From NCBI RefSeq assembly GCF_021223605.1, contig NZ_CP075175.1, positions 5,225,501 through 5,289,500 of the forward strand: DNA of 64,000 nucleotides, read 5' to 3'. This DNA is from Paenibacillus sp. 481 (GTDB taxonomy: Bacteria; Bacillota; Bacilli; Paenibacillales; Paenibacillaceae). Shown here piece after piece: positions 19,401 through 26,500 of the stretch; the first letter of the stretch is position 1, and every line of letters begins with the position of its first letter. Position numbers and translations under genes: made by a program. A model generated the notes under the pieces. It was not told the DNA's origin, searched no databases, and was given only the letters and a program-made list of their open reading frames with translations.

Positions 19401-21021
19401 TGTTGAACAAAGCTGCCGTCATAAAAGCAGACGTTATCCGCTGCCGTTCCAACGTTTTTGTCAGTTCAGAAACATTGAGCATATCTTTTTTCGCAATAAG
19501 GACAAGGGTCGCCCCGTTCAGCAATGCGCCGAAAATTTCGTAAGTTGACCCGTCAAACGCATAGTTGGACAGTTGGAGCATGCGATCCGCTTCTGAAATC
19601 TCAACGAAGCCGTTATTGATTACCGTTTTAATAATGTTACGGTGGGTAGTCATAACTCCTTTCGGCTTACCAGTCGAGCCAGAGGTGTACATTACATAAG
19701 CTATATCATCAGGTGAAGGATAAAAAGCTTGACATACTTGTAATGAAGAATGAGAGGTGGCTTGACCTTCCTCCATTTCCTCCCGAATTGGCTGCTCGTA
19801 CAAAGACAAAGACACGACCTTGCCTTCATAACCGGTAACGGACAGTCCCTTTGTCGTAATTAACCAGCGAGCGCCGCTGTCGGCAAGCATGTCCCTCATC
19901 CGATCTGCTGGGAACTCGGGGTCCAGTGGCACATATGCACATCCAAGCTTCAAAATAGCAAGGATCGCTACAATCATGTCAAAAGACCGATCCGCAATTA
20001 AGCCAACATGCTGACCAGAGGTGATTCCTAGCTCCATAAGCTCAAACGCAAAAATATTCACACGTCTATCAAGCTCTTGATACGTAAGCTCGCATTGACT
20101 GCTGACGAGAGCCGGTGCGTTAGGACGCTTCATAACTTGTAAATCAAACAAACTTGCTATCGTTGCAGCCGAAGGATATTCCGCAAATGTGTCGTTAAAT
20201 GAACGGAGTAACTCCGCCTCCTCGGCAGTCATTACCTCAGCTTTGTCGATCGCGTGTTCAGGCTTGTCTGCGATGAGATGAAGCACACGGACGTATACTT
20301 CTAACAATCGATCAGTGAAATCCTTCTCATACGAGGACACCATTTTGACTGACAATTGTCCAAGCGTTACTGAGACGCTGAAATCAAGCATCGTATTCGT
20401 TCGTTCAAAGCTGTATGGCATAAATTCAAACAGACCTTGCTCGACGGATTCATACACATGGAAGTCGATAAAATTAAAGGCAACGTCAAACAGCGGATTA
20501 GCACGGTTGCTTTGCTCCCCTATTGCTTTTAATATTTGGACAAGCGACATTCTGCCATAACGTTTCAGATCAGTCTGCTTGCGATTGACCGCTTGCGTTA
20601 AATCTCCCCAACGCATGGCTGACTCAAAAACGGTGCGCATTGGCACTGTATTCAGAAAGCAGCCCAGTATACGTGCGCCGTCATTACTAAGGGGGCGCCC
20701 ATTTTCGACAAGCCCAATTAAAATATCTTCCTCATAGGAATGCATATAAAGGGTACTTATGAATGCTGCCAAGCATAAGGATTTAATAGATACTCGTTGC
20801 TGCTTGGCTGCTTTTTTCAAGCTTGCATACAGCAACGGTGACAGTGAGTTTACGCTTGTATTTGGCATTTCATCTAAAGTGAGCGCAGGCGGATCAGGAA
20901 ATGCGAATTTTTTATAGTCGAGCAGTTCTTCTCGCCAATAATTACTTATTTCCTCATTCCTAGAAATACATAGTTGTTCAATAACATAGTCTTTATACGT
21001 TGTGTTTAATGAACTAAGCAC
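7411..21021 (-). CDS. Four-module NRPS: C(C-lobe)-A-PCP-C-A-PCP-C-A-PCP-C-A-PCP-E
   Basis: A synthetase of about 4,536 residues. It begins inside a condensation domain: residues 1-280 are only the C-terminal lobe, and the HHxxxDG lobe is the tail of the upstream gene. Then come A1 about 290-800, PCP1 (GGNS about 845), C2 (HHIVSDG), A2, PCP2 (about 1900), C3 (HHIVFDG), A3, PCP3 (about 2964), C4 (HHIVSDG), A4, PCP4 (GGDSI about 4028) and an epimerase (HHLVVDGVSW, EGHGRE, VVFNYLGQF). GGDSI in the carrier before an E domain is the usual form. All four A domains give the same code by eye, DGYFFGGVF, pointing to one repeated, probably branched aliphatic residue, the last made D. I prefer the GTG at 21021 because GGGGAGGAG sits six bases before it; an ATG at 21048 in the same frame has no ribosome site. 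The start overlaps the upstream stop by 8 bases. Confidence 0.93.
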   Translation of the reverse strand: MLSSLNTTYKDYVIEQLCISRNEEISNYWREELLDYKKFAFPDPPALTLDEMPNTSVNSLSPLLYASLKKAAKQQRVSIKSLCLAAFISTLYMHSYEEDILIGLVENGRPLSNDGARILGCFLNTVPMRTVFESAMRWGDLTQAVNRKQTDLKRYGRMSLVQILKAIGEQSNRANPLFDVAFNFIDFHVYESVEQGLFEFMPYSFERTNTMLDFSVSVTLGQLSVKMVSSYEKDFTDRLLEVYVRVLHLIADKPEHAIDKAEVMTAEEAELLRSFNDTFAEYPSAATIASLFDLQVMKRPNAPALVSSQCELTYQELDRRVNIFAFELMELGITSGQHVGLIADRSFDMIVAILAILKLGCAYVPLDPEFPADRMRDMLADSGARWLITTKGLSVTGYEGKVVSLSLYEQPIREEMEEGQATSHSSLQVCQAFYPSPDDIAYVMYTSGSTGKPKGVMTTHRNIIKTVINNGFVEISEADRMLQLSNYAFDGSTYEIFGALLNGATLVLIAKKDMLNVSELTKTLERQRITSAFMTAALFNMVVEWDISSLKHVRRLFFGGEAASMKHVLKALDYLGENRIANGYGPTETTVFAATYLVNESVRKYSSVPIGRPIHNTRAYVLSQRGHLQPIGVPGELYIAGEGLSQGYLGMPELTKERYVRHPVEQNGRMYRTGDLVRWLPNGNLEYFGRIDQQVKIRGNRIELGEIEGRLLEISSIQEAVVIVAQDEQQHSYLCAYIVPAQSCILPPISEWKKALRQSLPEYMVPSAFVTLTSFPLTLNGKLDRKALPQPTQVQDINYKAPSNTTEEMLVRLWEDILDIQSVGTEHHFFEIGGNSLKSMLLVAKIQKETGVKLSLQDVFTMPTIRELASGMMKLQPQEYEARIVPAPIQETYPASSIQKRMYIVQHFENAGTNYNMPLMFELHGKLDEVRLQTAIRSLIQRHEALRSSFEMVDGELRQRVYDMNSLPLFSYQRENVTDVQDEGAALNAYAKSFIKPFQLGEAPLIRAGLLTFAEERHTLFIDVHHIVSDGTSTQILFNELISLYQEHELPPLRIQYKDYAVWEQQHGREDVEKNETYWLAQFEQMVPILELPTDFPRSAVRSFTGSRSMVSMDASLVAKLISTAAKRHETVFMIMMAAYQVLLSKYTGEEEIVVGTPFTCRGLLQDDPIVGMFANTLALRGKPLAGLTVSEYLDDVRKRTLSAYEHGTYPLQELLNHLSRPFDSSRQPLFDTMFVVQEAGTDRVHLPELQVSYTEWDHGTSKFDLTWVCTLSAGNMQIAVEYRNDLWKPESIQRMIEHYHHVLTQIVEAPHLLLGALELTTEAELRQLNAWNDTEANYPRDSSVVQLFEHQARLNGEADAVIMDGSKLTYQGLDESANRFARYLVRKGVVAGASVGILMDRSIEMIVAIFGVIKAGGVYVPLDPSFPEERLIFMLGNSEAKWLITSEKHYLHGYDGEVIQFAERLWTDESAYHLEPSTDGMIKRPTPEDPIYIMYTSGSTGLPKGVVTTHRNVVKTSMNNGFMEVRSTDRMLQLSNYAFDGSTYEIFGALLNGAALVLIRKEDLLSTTELANVFEEQRITSAFMTAALFNTLVDWDVTCLKHVSKLFFGGEAGSKKHVIKALDYLGPNRIANGYGPTETTVFAATYSVDESIRAQSSVPIGRPINNTRVYVLNRWGQRQPVGIPGELFIGGEGVARAYLGQAELSSEKFLQDPYCPSEQMYRTGDLVRWLPDGNLEFIERLDHQVKIRGNRIEISEVEAQLQQLPDIKKAVVIADKDNQGYSYLFAYIVPNSNEISSNRSDEASELISQWKKELRGKLPDYMVPTIFLLLETIPLTSNGKVDRRALPKPTPQRKDQHAPATNVTEERLIQIWEDVLEITRIGIHDHFFELGGHSLTAMLLLGKVHQTFNVKLTFQDVFNKPTLEEMADWIQRAGHQVYQAIKVAPVQDTYPVTSIQKQIYYTQQLDSNNTSYNMPILFELSGSLDVERIEAAFNQIIAAHEALRTSFHMESGELVQRVQTLENVRWEMTSQDVSSIDDSTFTTPPHLAAAKDNVDFLSSWMDNFVRPFDLTQAPLLRVGLLKISSSQSFLVVDIHHIVFDGVSMSLLYDELIRLYDGASLVPNPIQFKDYSVWEQQQREHTNYAAHEAYWLGQFADFNSAAELPFDRSRPAIRNDVGKTYKLTLHEKRVEQLKQMAAAHDVTLFMLLLSIYGSLISKYTGEEQVIIGTPVAGRDHADIQSTMGMFVNTLALRLAPKAGLQVHEYMADIKAYMLSAYEHGSYPLSELVEKLHIPFDASRNPLFDTLFVLQDMSLTARTIQEITFSPRTWQGRQAKFDMTWAWHEEETQLVAEIEYRTDLWNEDTIERMAGHFEQLIDQFVRDAETRLCDIELLSSKERNLLAAWNDTSADYPREQTVSARFEEKAMEQPEHPAVCFGDQTLSYGELNERANHLASLLISKGIQRGEFVGLLTQPSLEMIVAILAILKAGGAYVPLDPSFPEERLAFVLKDSNAKLLLAEKGHAIPTYAGSVMILGEPHLYDAAVKMPTQLSALASDPAYIMYTSGSTGTPKGVVITHQNVIKTSVNNGFMEIKPADRMLQLSNYAFDGSTYEIFGALLNGATLVLIRKVDLQNVVELARMFEEQRITSAFMTAALFNTLVDWDVTCLKHVSKLFFGGEAGSKKHVVKALDYLGPDRIANGYGPTETTVFAATYSVDESIREKGTVPIGRPINNTRVYVLNRWGQQQPVGVPGELHIGGEGLAHAYLNQPGLTAERFIEHPFHAGERLYRTGDLVRWMADGNLEYLGRMDQQVKIRGNRIELTEVEDAIRSLPSVSEAIVVERRDEQGHSMLGAYVVPNVLHSKEMHITRDEELITEWRKALKKRLPEYMIPSVFVVMPSIPLTRNGKVDRNSLPELGHTVSSTYIAPSTPVERELASLWKDLLNVKEVGVNDHFFELGGHSLKAMMLVANIHERWGVKITLPDLFNTSKLQEMARLIEESSVQTYAAIPRVQEQDTYPVSSAQKRLYLIEQFEETKTSYNMPMLLKCIGKLDEERLRLAFVDLIHRHESLRTSFLMVDGEIRQRVHSMHDVDWQLERVSPLCMPLADQTLHEADQDETVQAYFDYFVRPFNLNEAPLIRAGLYSISESEYLLMIDIHHIVSDGVTTGILVEELFKRYQGEQLEPLRIQYKDYAVWQHAEATKRTSESYWHEKFMTERPVLNVLTEGRRPSIRRFDGETYSFALDQQLGRTLKMVAARSDATLFMVLLSAYNVLLSKYTGEKDIVIGMPIAGRNHIETTSVVGMFVNTLALRHKLQGDIQVQEWIREVRNETLQAYEHGDYSLDELIEKLRIPRDPSRNPLFDTMFVLQDAKSVSIQLPHLDIEPISWQNKSAKFDMTWVVDEAEDALRITIEYSTDLYEASQMQRMAKHYEHVLQQMALHPEMSLNEIELITEEERHEILFQFNDTDADYPRDATIDQLFDQQVLHRPHHPAIQFAGQTITYEELTQRANHMARRLRKIGVQRGEPVGLLADRSVEMIIAIMGILKAGGAYVPIDPSFPRERIVFILDHCEARILVSSSQMEFPTFNGIHVPLQEVTHSDPSEQPEHYDQSDNEAVLRRSFETLTLDAAECPAYIMYTSGSTGTPKGVVTSHRNVVKTSINNGFMELGEQDRVLQLSNYAFDGSTYEIFGALLNGATLVLIAKDDVLSVTELAKSLEESRITSAFMTSMLFNALVDYDVTCLRHVRRLFIGGEAVSKAHALKAVDYLGERRIANGYGPTETTVFATTYNVEKDLKSFNSVPIGRPIHNTKTYVLDEEGHLLPVGISGELFIAGEGLAKQYLNQLALTEEKFISDPFLTGERMYRTGDKVRWLPNGNLEFVERIDQQVKIRGYRIEPVEIEERLTSHPTVQQAAVIARKGEGSSYLCAYIVVQGPLNVQELRKHIQETLPDYMVPSYFVPMTELPLTRNGKLDRLALPEPDVHLAQETYIAPTTENERILAQVWSEVLGLERIGIDDNYFLLGGDSIKSIQIVSKLAQHQRKLQVKHLMLYPTVGECAQYMEHMSHKKERQRVVAGELPLTPIQRWFFDQAFEVAHHWNQSMMVYNEQGWDPAIVNEAFTKLVEHHDALRMRFIQDGEWIRQVNLSVEESEHFTLEIFEVGDAEQASAHIEQVATELQARIVLDGALVKLGLFKTHQGDHLLMAIHHLVVDGVSWRILLEDFQNVYQSILTGDRPVLPDKTDSYLAWSHELVHFAKHEQLAREIPYWERVNEQASKLSFKGKRPCTIEQSNTVSIQIEQSVTRKLLTEVHRAYHTDISDLLLTALALTYAERDKEGVVVHLEGHGREDIIEHIDITRTVGWFTSMFPVVLPTHIQHLGEALRSIKEMIRSIPNKGIGFGILKHLAGMSEHAHELDHWHPEVVFNYLGQFDDSPTTGQPSTSTMPMGHLISPINQMTHLEEWNSVVSEGQFQLTFRYDPYALDSDAAHHMVERYSYYLHELIEHCLTQQSEQFTPSDFGDSDLTLDELDEISDMISKL
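12741..13240 (-). repeat. Near-identical A-domain core, copy in module 3
   Basis: This adenylation-core segment is very similar at DNA level to 15980-16480 (module 2) and to about 1690-2180 in the next synthetase. Long stretches differ only at third positions, for example around the FFGGEAGSKKHV and FDGSTYEIFGALLNG codons. This points to recent duplication or gene conversion between modules. Confidence 0.7.
15980..16480 (-). repeat. Near-identical A-domain core, copy in module 2
   Basis: Partner of 12741-13240; both encode the same pocket code and share runs such as CGCGTGTGTTGTTAATCGGA (plus-strand reading). Such long repeats can also cause assembly collapse, relevant to the module count. 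Confidence 0.7.
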
Positions 21022-23518
21022 TGATTTCTCCTCCCCTGAGCGCTCCATAGAGGTTTAGCAACTCTGACATAAATACAGCCACGCTCCAACCGTCCAAAAT
21101 AGCATGATGAAAAATCCAGCATACGTATTTCTCATTTGCCGACGTAAACAACACCATCCGCCACAATGGCGCTTCGTGAATAGGAAAGGGATGGGCTCGA
21201 TCCTGTTCCATATATGCCGTTATCTCATTTTTTATTTGTTCGGGAGTGCCTGAACGCAACTCCACTTCTACAATAGGGATATTTATTTGCTTGCAAACGT
21301 ACTGAACAGGTATTGGAAAATCACCAATATTGAATCCAGTCCTCAGCATAGGGTGCTTTTTAACTAATTCCGTCATTACCACCTGCAGACTTGTCACATT
21401 CATCCTATTATCATTAATTCGATAAACGAACTGGTCATGGTACACTCCAGCACCTTCATGCTTCATGTAATGGAATACCATACCTTGCTGTATATCGCTC
21501 ATTGGAAATAGATCTTCTACAGCTGCTGGAAGGAACGAACGGTACGCGGGGTTGGATAACCATTCCAGCTGCATCTGTTGAAGCTCTGCTTCGACTTCCT
21601 CTCGTGTGTTATCTATGGAGTCATATGTAACGCTCTGCTCAATTAATCCCTTAATCGTCGGGTGCTTATACAGATCCACGATCTGAATATTCATGGCAAG
21701 TTCCTTATTCATCCGGCTAATAAGTTCAATAACTCGAATGGAATCACCGCCATAATCGAAATAATTACTCGTCACACCGATGTTCGGATTGTGAAGCGAT
21801 TCCTTCCAGATGTTAAGCATTTGCCATTGCAGTTCTGTTTCGGGCGCGACCAATTTCACGCCCTCAGCCGGTATTGCGTATTGAACTGGTGAAGGAAGAG
21901 CTGTTACATCCACCTTGTTATTTCGTGTTGTAGGTATGCTCTGCAGCGGAATAAAATGTGCTGGCAGCATGTACTGTGGCAAATGCTGCAACAGTTGGGT
22001 CCGCAATTCAGCTGTTTGATACGGTCGATCAGACACATAATACGCACACAACGTATCTTCGTCTGCTGCGTCCTTTTTGACGACAGCAACCGCTTCATGA
22101 ATTCCTTCACAGCCGAGGAGTCTAAACTCGATCTCCCCCAATTCGATCCGATATCCCCTGATTTTCACTTGGTGATCCATTCTCCCCAAGTATTCCAACT
22201 CACCATTAGATAGCCAGCGAGCCAGATCACCTGTCCGATACAATCGTTTCCCCGGTTCAAACGGATGAGGGATAAATCGCTCGCTCGTCAGTTCAGGTCG
22301 ATTGACGTAACCTCGCGCAACGCCTTCACCACCAACGTAGATTTCCCCCTCAACGCCAATCGGGTTTAGCTCACGCTGCTCATCTAGAATGTATATTTGC
22401 AGTGTCGGAATCGGTTTACCGATATTGCTTGTCCTTAATTGGATTTCTTCAAAGCCTATTTCTTTATAAGTCACATGAACTGTCGTTTCGGTTATCCCAT
22501 ACATATTAATTAACTTTGTATTCGGGTATTTCTTTTTCCAGCTTAACAGTTGAATCGGCAGCAGAGCCTCGCCTCCGAAAATGACGTTGCGAACTTGCAA
22601 GTCTACAGGCATGTCCAGTTGCTCCTCAAGCTTTGCAAGCTGATAAAAGGCTGTTGGCGTCTGGTTTAATACCGTTACTTGTTCTTCGCGCAGCAGAGCA
22701 AGGAAACGTTCTGGTTCCCTCGCGATCGATTGAGGAACAATGACTAACTTACCGCCGTATAACAACGCACCGTACATTTCCCAAACTGAAAAATCGAAAC
22801 AAAACGAATGGAAAAGTGTCCAAACATCATTTTCATTAAAGTCAAATAAATTACGATCATTGAACAGTAATCTGACAACGTTACGATGCTCGATCATAAC
22901 TCCCTTCGGTTTCCCCGTGGAGCCTGATGTATAAATCACATAAGCCAAATCTTCAGGCTTGTTTACGGGATCAAGATTGTGTATACAGGTAGCGTTAGGC
23001 ATCGTCGAGTTTACATGTTCCGCATCCGACGATGCGTGCATTTCGATCATGTCGAGCGATAACACTTGAACAGTCGTATGTTGTGGGATCAGCGAAGTTT
23101 CTTCTACGATGCATAGTACCGTTCCGCTATCTTCGAGCATATATCCGATACGATCCACAGGATACTCGGGATCAATTGGCATATAGGCTCCGCCTGCTTT
23201 TAGTACGGCCAGGATACTAATGACCATCTCTGCTGATCGTGAGCATAGCACACCAATAATTTGGTTCGGCATGACGCCTTTCTCACGTAGCACCTTTGCC
23301 AGCATATTTGCCCGTTCGTTCAATTCTCTATATGTAAGAGTCTTATTTAGGCAGGACAAAGCGACACGATTAGGAAATACATCTGCTTGCTGCTCAAATA
23401 GTTGCTGAAGTGTTGCTTCCCGTGGAAAAGACGCTTCCGTATCGTTAAATTCATGCAGCAACCTTCGTCTCTCTACTTCCGGCATCATGTTCAGGCTCGA
23501 AAGTTTAATGTTCAACAA
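21014..23518 (-). CDS. NRPS threonine module: A(Thr)-PCP-C(N-lobe only)
   Basis: 834 residues. The adenylation domain (about 25-530) reads DFWNIGMVH at the pocket positions (FDFSVW, LNQTP, IFGGE, NMYGITETTVH), an exact match to the classical threonine code. The carrier has GGDSIR near 589. A condensation domain starts near 650 (DLFPMSDIQQGM) and reaches HHAILDGW at 804-811, then the protein stops about 25 residues later, before the second lobe, which is encoded in another frame by the next gene. The start is also odd: tandem TTG codons at 23518/23515 overlap the last 14 bases of the loading synthetase, with GGAAGGGG almost touching them; ATG codons follow at 23488. Either both breaks are real coupled gene boundaries or they are frameshifts in a once longer synthetase. 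Confidence 0.9.
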   Translation of the reverse strand: MLNIKLSSLNMMPEVERRRLLHEFNDTEASFPREATLQQLFEQQADVFPNRVALSCLNKTLTYRELNERANMLAKVLREKGVMPNQIIGVLCSRSAEMVISILAVLKAGGAYMPIDPEYPVDRIGYMLEDSGTVLCIVEETSLIPQHTTVQVLSLDMIEMHASSDAEHVNSTMPNATCIHNLDPVNKPEDLAYVIYTSGSTGKPKGVMIEHRNVVRLLFNDRNLFDFNENDVWTLFHSFCFDFSVWEMYGALLYGGKLVIVPQSIAREPERFLALLREEQVTVLNQTPTAFYQLAKLEEQLDMPVDLQVRNVIFGGEALLPIQLLSWKKKYPNTKLINMYGITETTVHVTYKEIGFEEIQLRTSNIGKPIPTLQIYILDEQRELNPIGVEGEIYVGGEGVARGYVNRPELTSERFIPHPFEPGKRLYRTGDLARWLSNGELEYLGRMDHQVKIRGYRIELGEIEFRLLGCEGIHEAVAVVKKDAADEDTLCAYYVSDRPYQTAELRTQLLQHLPQYMLPAHFIPLQSIPTTRNNKVDVTALPSPVQYAIPAEGVKLVAPETELQWQMLNIWKESLHNPNIGVTSNYFDYGGDSIRVIELISRMNKELAMNIQIVDLYKHPTIKGLIEQSVTYDSIDNTREEVEAELQQMQLEWLSNPAYRSFLPAAVEDLFPMSDIQQGMVFHYMKHEGAGVYHDQFVYRINDNRMNVTSLQVVMTELVKKHPMLRTGFNIGDFPIPVQYVCKQINIPIVEVELRSGTPEQIKNEITAYMEQDRAHPFPIHEAPLWRMVLFTSANEKYVCWIFHHAILDGWSVAVFMSELLNLYGALRGGEISA

Positions 23519-26500
23519 CCCCTTCCAGTATCGTTGTGTAAAAGTTAAGCAATCGTTCGATGGTCTCTTTTTTGTACAGATCGGTGTTATATTCCATTCG
23601 GAGCCTTAATGTGTCCGCTTCCTCGTATACGTGTAAAATGAGGTCAAACTTGGCCGTATCCCCAGCTTCAATTTCGAGGCGTACGGAAGCATCAGTAAAC
23701 TGATAGTTGTGCGTAAACTCATTTTGGTACGTAAACATAACTTGAAACCCAGGGGTATACCCTGCTTTCCCACGGTCAGAAAGGAGCGGTAACACCATCT
23801 CGAAGGGCACCTCCTGATGCTGGTAAGCGCCTACAGCAGAAGTCTTGACTTGCTCAAGCAAATCATTAAAAGTCATTTCGTCATCAAATTCGATGCGTAG
23901 GACGACGGTATTGGCAACAAAGCCGATTAATTTCTCCAATTCAGGACGAGTTCTATTTGCCATCACGGTCCCGATCGGAACGGACGACTGCTTCGAGAAG
24001 CGATGAATGAGATAAGCGTATACTGCAAACATCAGCATAAACAGCGTAATTCCTGACCGATTCGCCTTAGCCCGAGCAAGCGAAGCAAGACTCGAACTTA
24101 CTGTTAGGTCGATGGTATCCCCTTTATAGGACCTTACTTCAGGTCGAACAAAATCAGGTGGTACCTGAATTGTCGGTAATGGCCCGTTAAGTAATTGTCT
24201 CCAGTAATCAGTCTGCGCCCATAATGAAGACGAGTGATCCTGTTCCCTTTCAGACTGCCAATAAACATAATTGGAATATGACACAGGCAGCGCTGTAAGA
24301 TGAGGTCTCTCCCCTTGCAGGCTTTTTCCGTACAGATCCATTAATTCATTCGTGAATACTTCCACAGACCAACCGTCAGACATGATATGGTGCATAGAAA
24401 TGACCAATCGATGCTCATTCTCCCCGCACGTAAGCAATAGAAGGCGTAAGCATGGCTCCTGCAAAAGGTCGAATCGGTGGTTCGCTTCTTGACGAACCAA
24501 CTCGCTCTCTCGATCCCTTCTTCGTTCCCCCTCCATTAGACTAAGATCCATATGACGAATATACGGAGAATAGGGTGGTTCAACATACTGAAAGGGTTCG
24601 CTATACTGCATACCAAAACGAATACGCAATCCTTCATGACGTTCAATTAGTATTCGCATGAGTTCTGTTAAATGTTCTCGATCACAAGCTCCTTGAAAGC
24701 GTAGCGTAAACGTGTTCGTATAAAATGCGCTGTTTGGTTCAATCATGTGTAAAATCCATTGGCTTTTTTGCTTGATCGTCAGTGGCATGCGACTTTGGTC
24801 ACGGCTGTGTGTTGGGATGTGTGAACTGCTACTATTTTGCTTTGCAAGAATCATTTCCTGAAGTAGTCCTTGGATCGTAGGTTGTTTAAAAAACTGATGT
24901 GGGGTAACCATGATGTTGTAATTTGAAATAAGCATGGTAAGTAGCTTTGTCATTTTAAGAGAGTCGCCGCCCAGCTGAAAAAAATCATGGTTACGAGTGA
25001 TCACAGGACGTTTGAGCAATTTTTCAAAACTATTCGTTAAAAAGCGCAATTCTTCTTCATAATCCTCTTCCATGTGTTCACTTATGGAATGGCGTCTACA
25101 TACTTCGATATGTCCGTAATTCTCGTGCTGTGTACTTAAATAATCTCGTATCTTGATATAAAGAGCAGCATCGCTAAGATCATCACATTCGGACGAGTAA
25201 TAGACTACAACAATCTCCTGATGCTTCATTTCCGTCGCGACTACTTCTGCCCCATGTATCGTTTCACTTAATAATGCTTGTGACTCTACAGTCGAAGCGA
25301 CTGCAGCGTGTGCAAATAGCTCGTCGCGCTGGAAGCGGTTCCGTAGCAGATCATCTACAGTGGCCAAAATCGTGTCGTATTGGCCATCCAGCAAGTTGTG
25401 TACCAGTTGAAGCCGCTGAATTTTCCCTGTTGGTGTGCGAGGGAAATTCGCCTTACTGACCGGTACAATGTAACAGGGATTCACTCCGAATTGTCGGGAT
25501 ACTAATCCCCTCAGCTCTTGAATGAGTAGCAATGTCAGCATGATATCGTCATCCAAAGGAGAAAAAAACAATAGGAGCCGATCATTCCCATCCTCGCCAC
25601 CTGAAATACCTGCCGCAGCGGCAAAATTAGGGTCTATTCCGTATGCTTGCGACATTACAGACTCAACTTCAAAGTTGTACACGTTCTTGGCATTCATAAT
25701 GAGAACATCTTTTGCTCGACCTGTCAGCGTAAGCCGTCCATCGTAAACAAAGCCGAGATCGCCTGTTTCGAACCATCCATCCTCCGTAAAAGCAGCAGAA
25801 GTAGCAGCTTCATGGTTATAGTAACCGTCGATAATGGTATCTCCCTTGAGCTGCACTTTCCCTACACAAGCCTCCGGTAGAGCTTTGTCCATGTCGTCGA
25901 CAATGCGCAAATCTACTCCTGGCATGACCCGTCCTATTTCAGCAAAGGCAACAGCCTCACTTGAATCATCGGGTCCGGCAAACCTCAGTTCATCGTTCAG
26001 GGACGATTGCCATATATGCTGGACTCCACTTTCCTCGTGTGCATCGAACTCCCTGTTGAAGCAAAGGCTGCCTGAAAATTCAGTCATACCATAGGCGGGA
26101 ACGATACACTTCGATGAAAGACCAGATGAAGATAGCGTCTGTAAAAAGGTTTTGGCTGTCCGAACCGAAATCGGCTGGCCCACATTTAGAATTGTCCTCA
26201 CAGAGCTCAAATCCCAGCTACTTGATTCTATTTCTGCACTTAATTGATTAATCTGGGCAAACGCAAAGTTAGGTGCCCACGTAAAAGTGACACGATAAGC
26301 TTCGATATCTTGTAACCACGAGCACGGCGTGGTCAAAAAATGCTCTACAGGGCGGAGTACCTGTTCGCATCCAAGCACAACACCAAGAACATGGTTCGTT
26401 AGTAAGCCTCCAGCGTGGTAGAGCGGCATCCAGTTTAAAGTAACTTCATGTTGTGTCAGCTCCAGGCAACGCTGAATGCCGAAAATATTGGCTAGAACGT

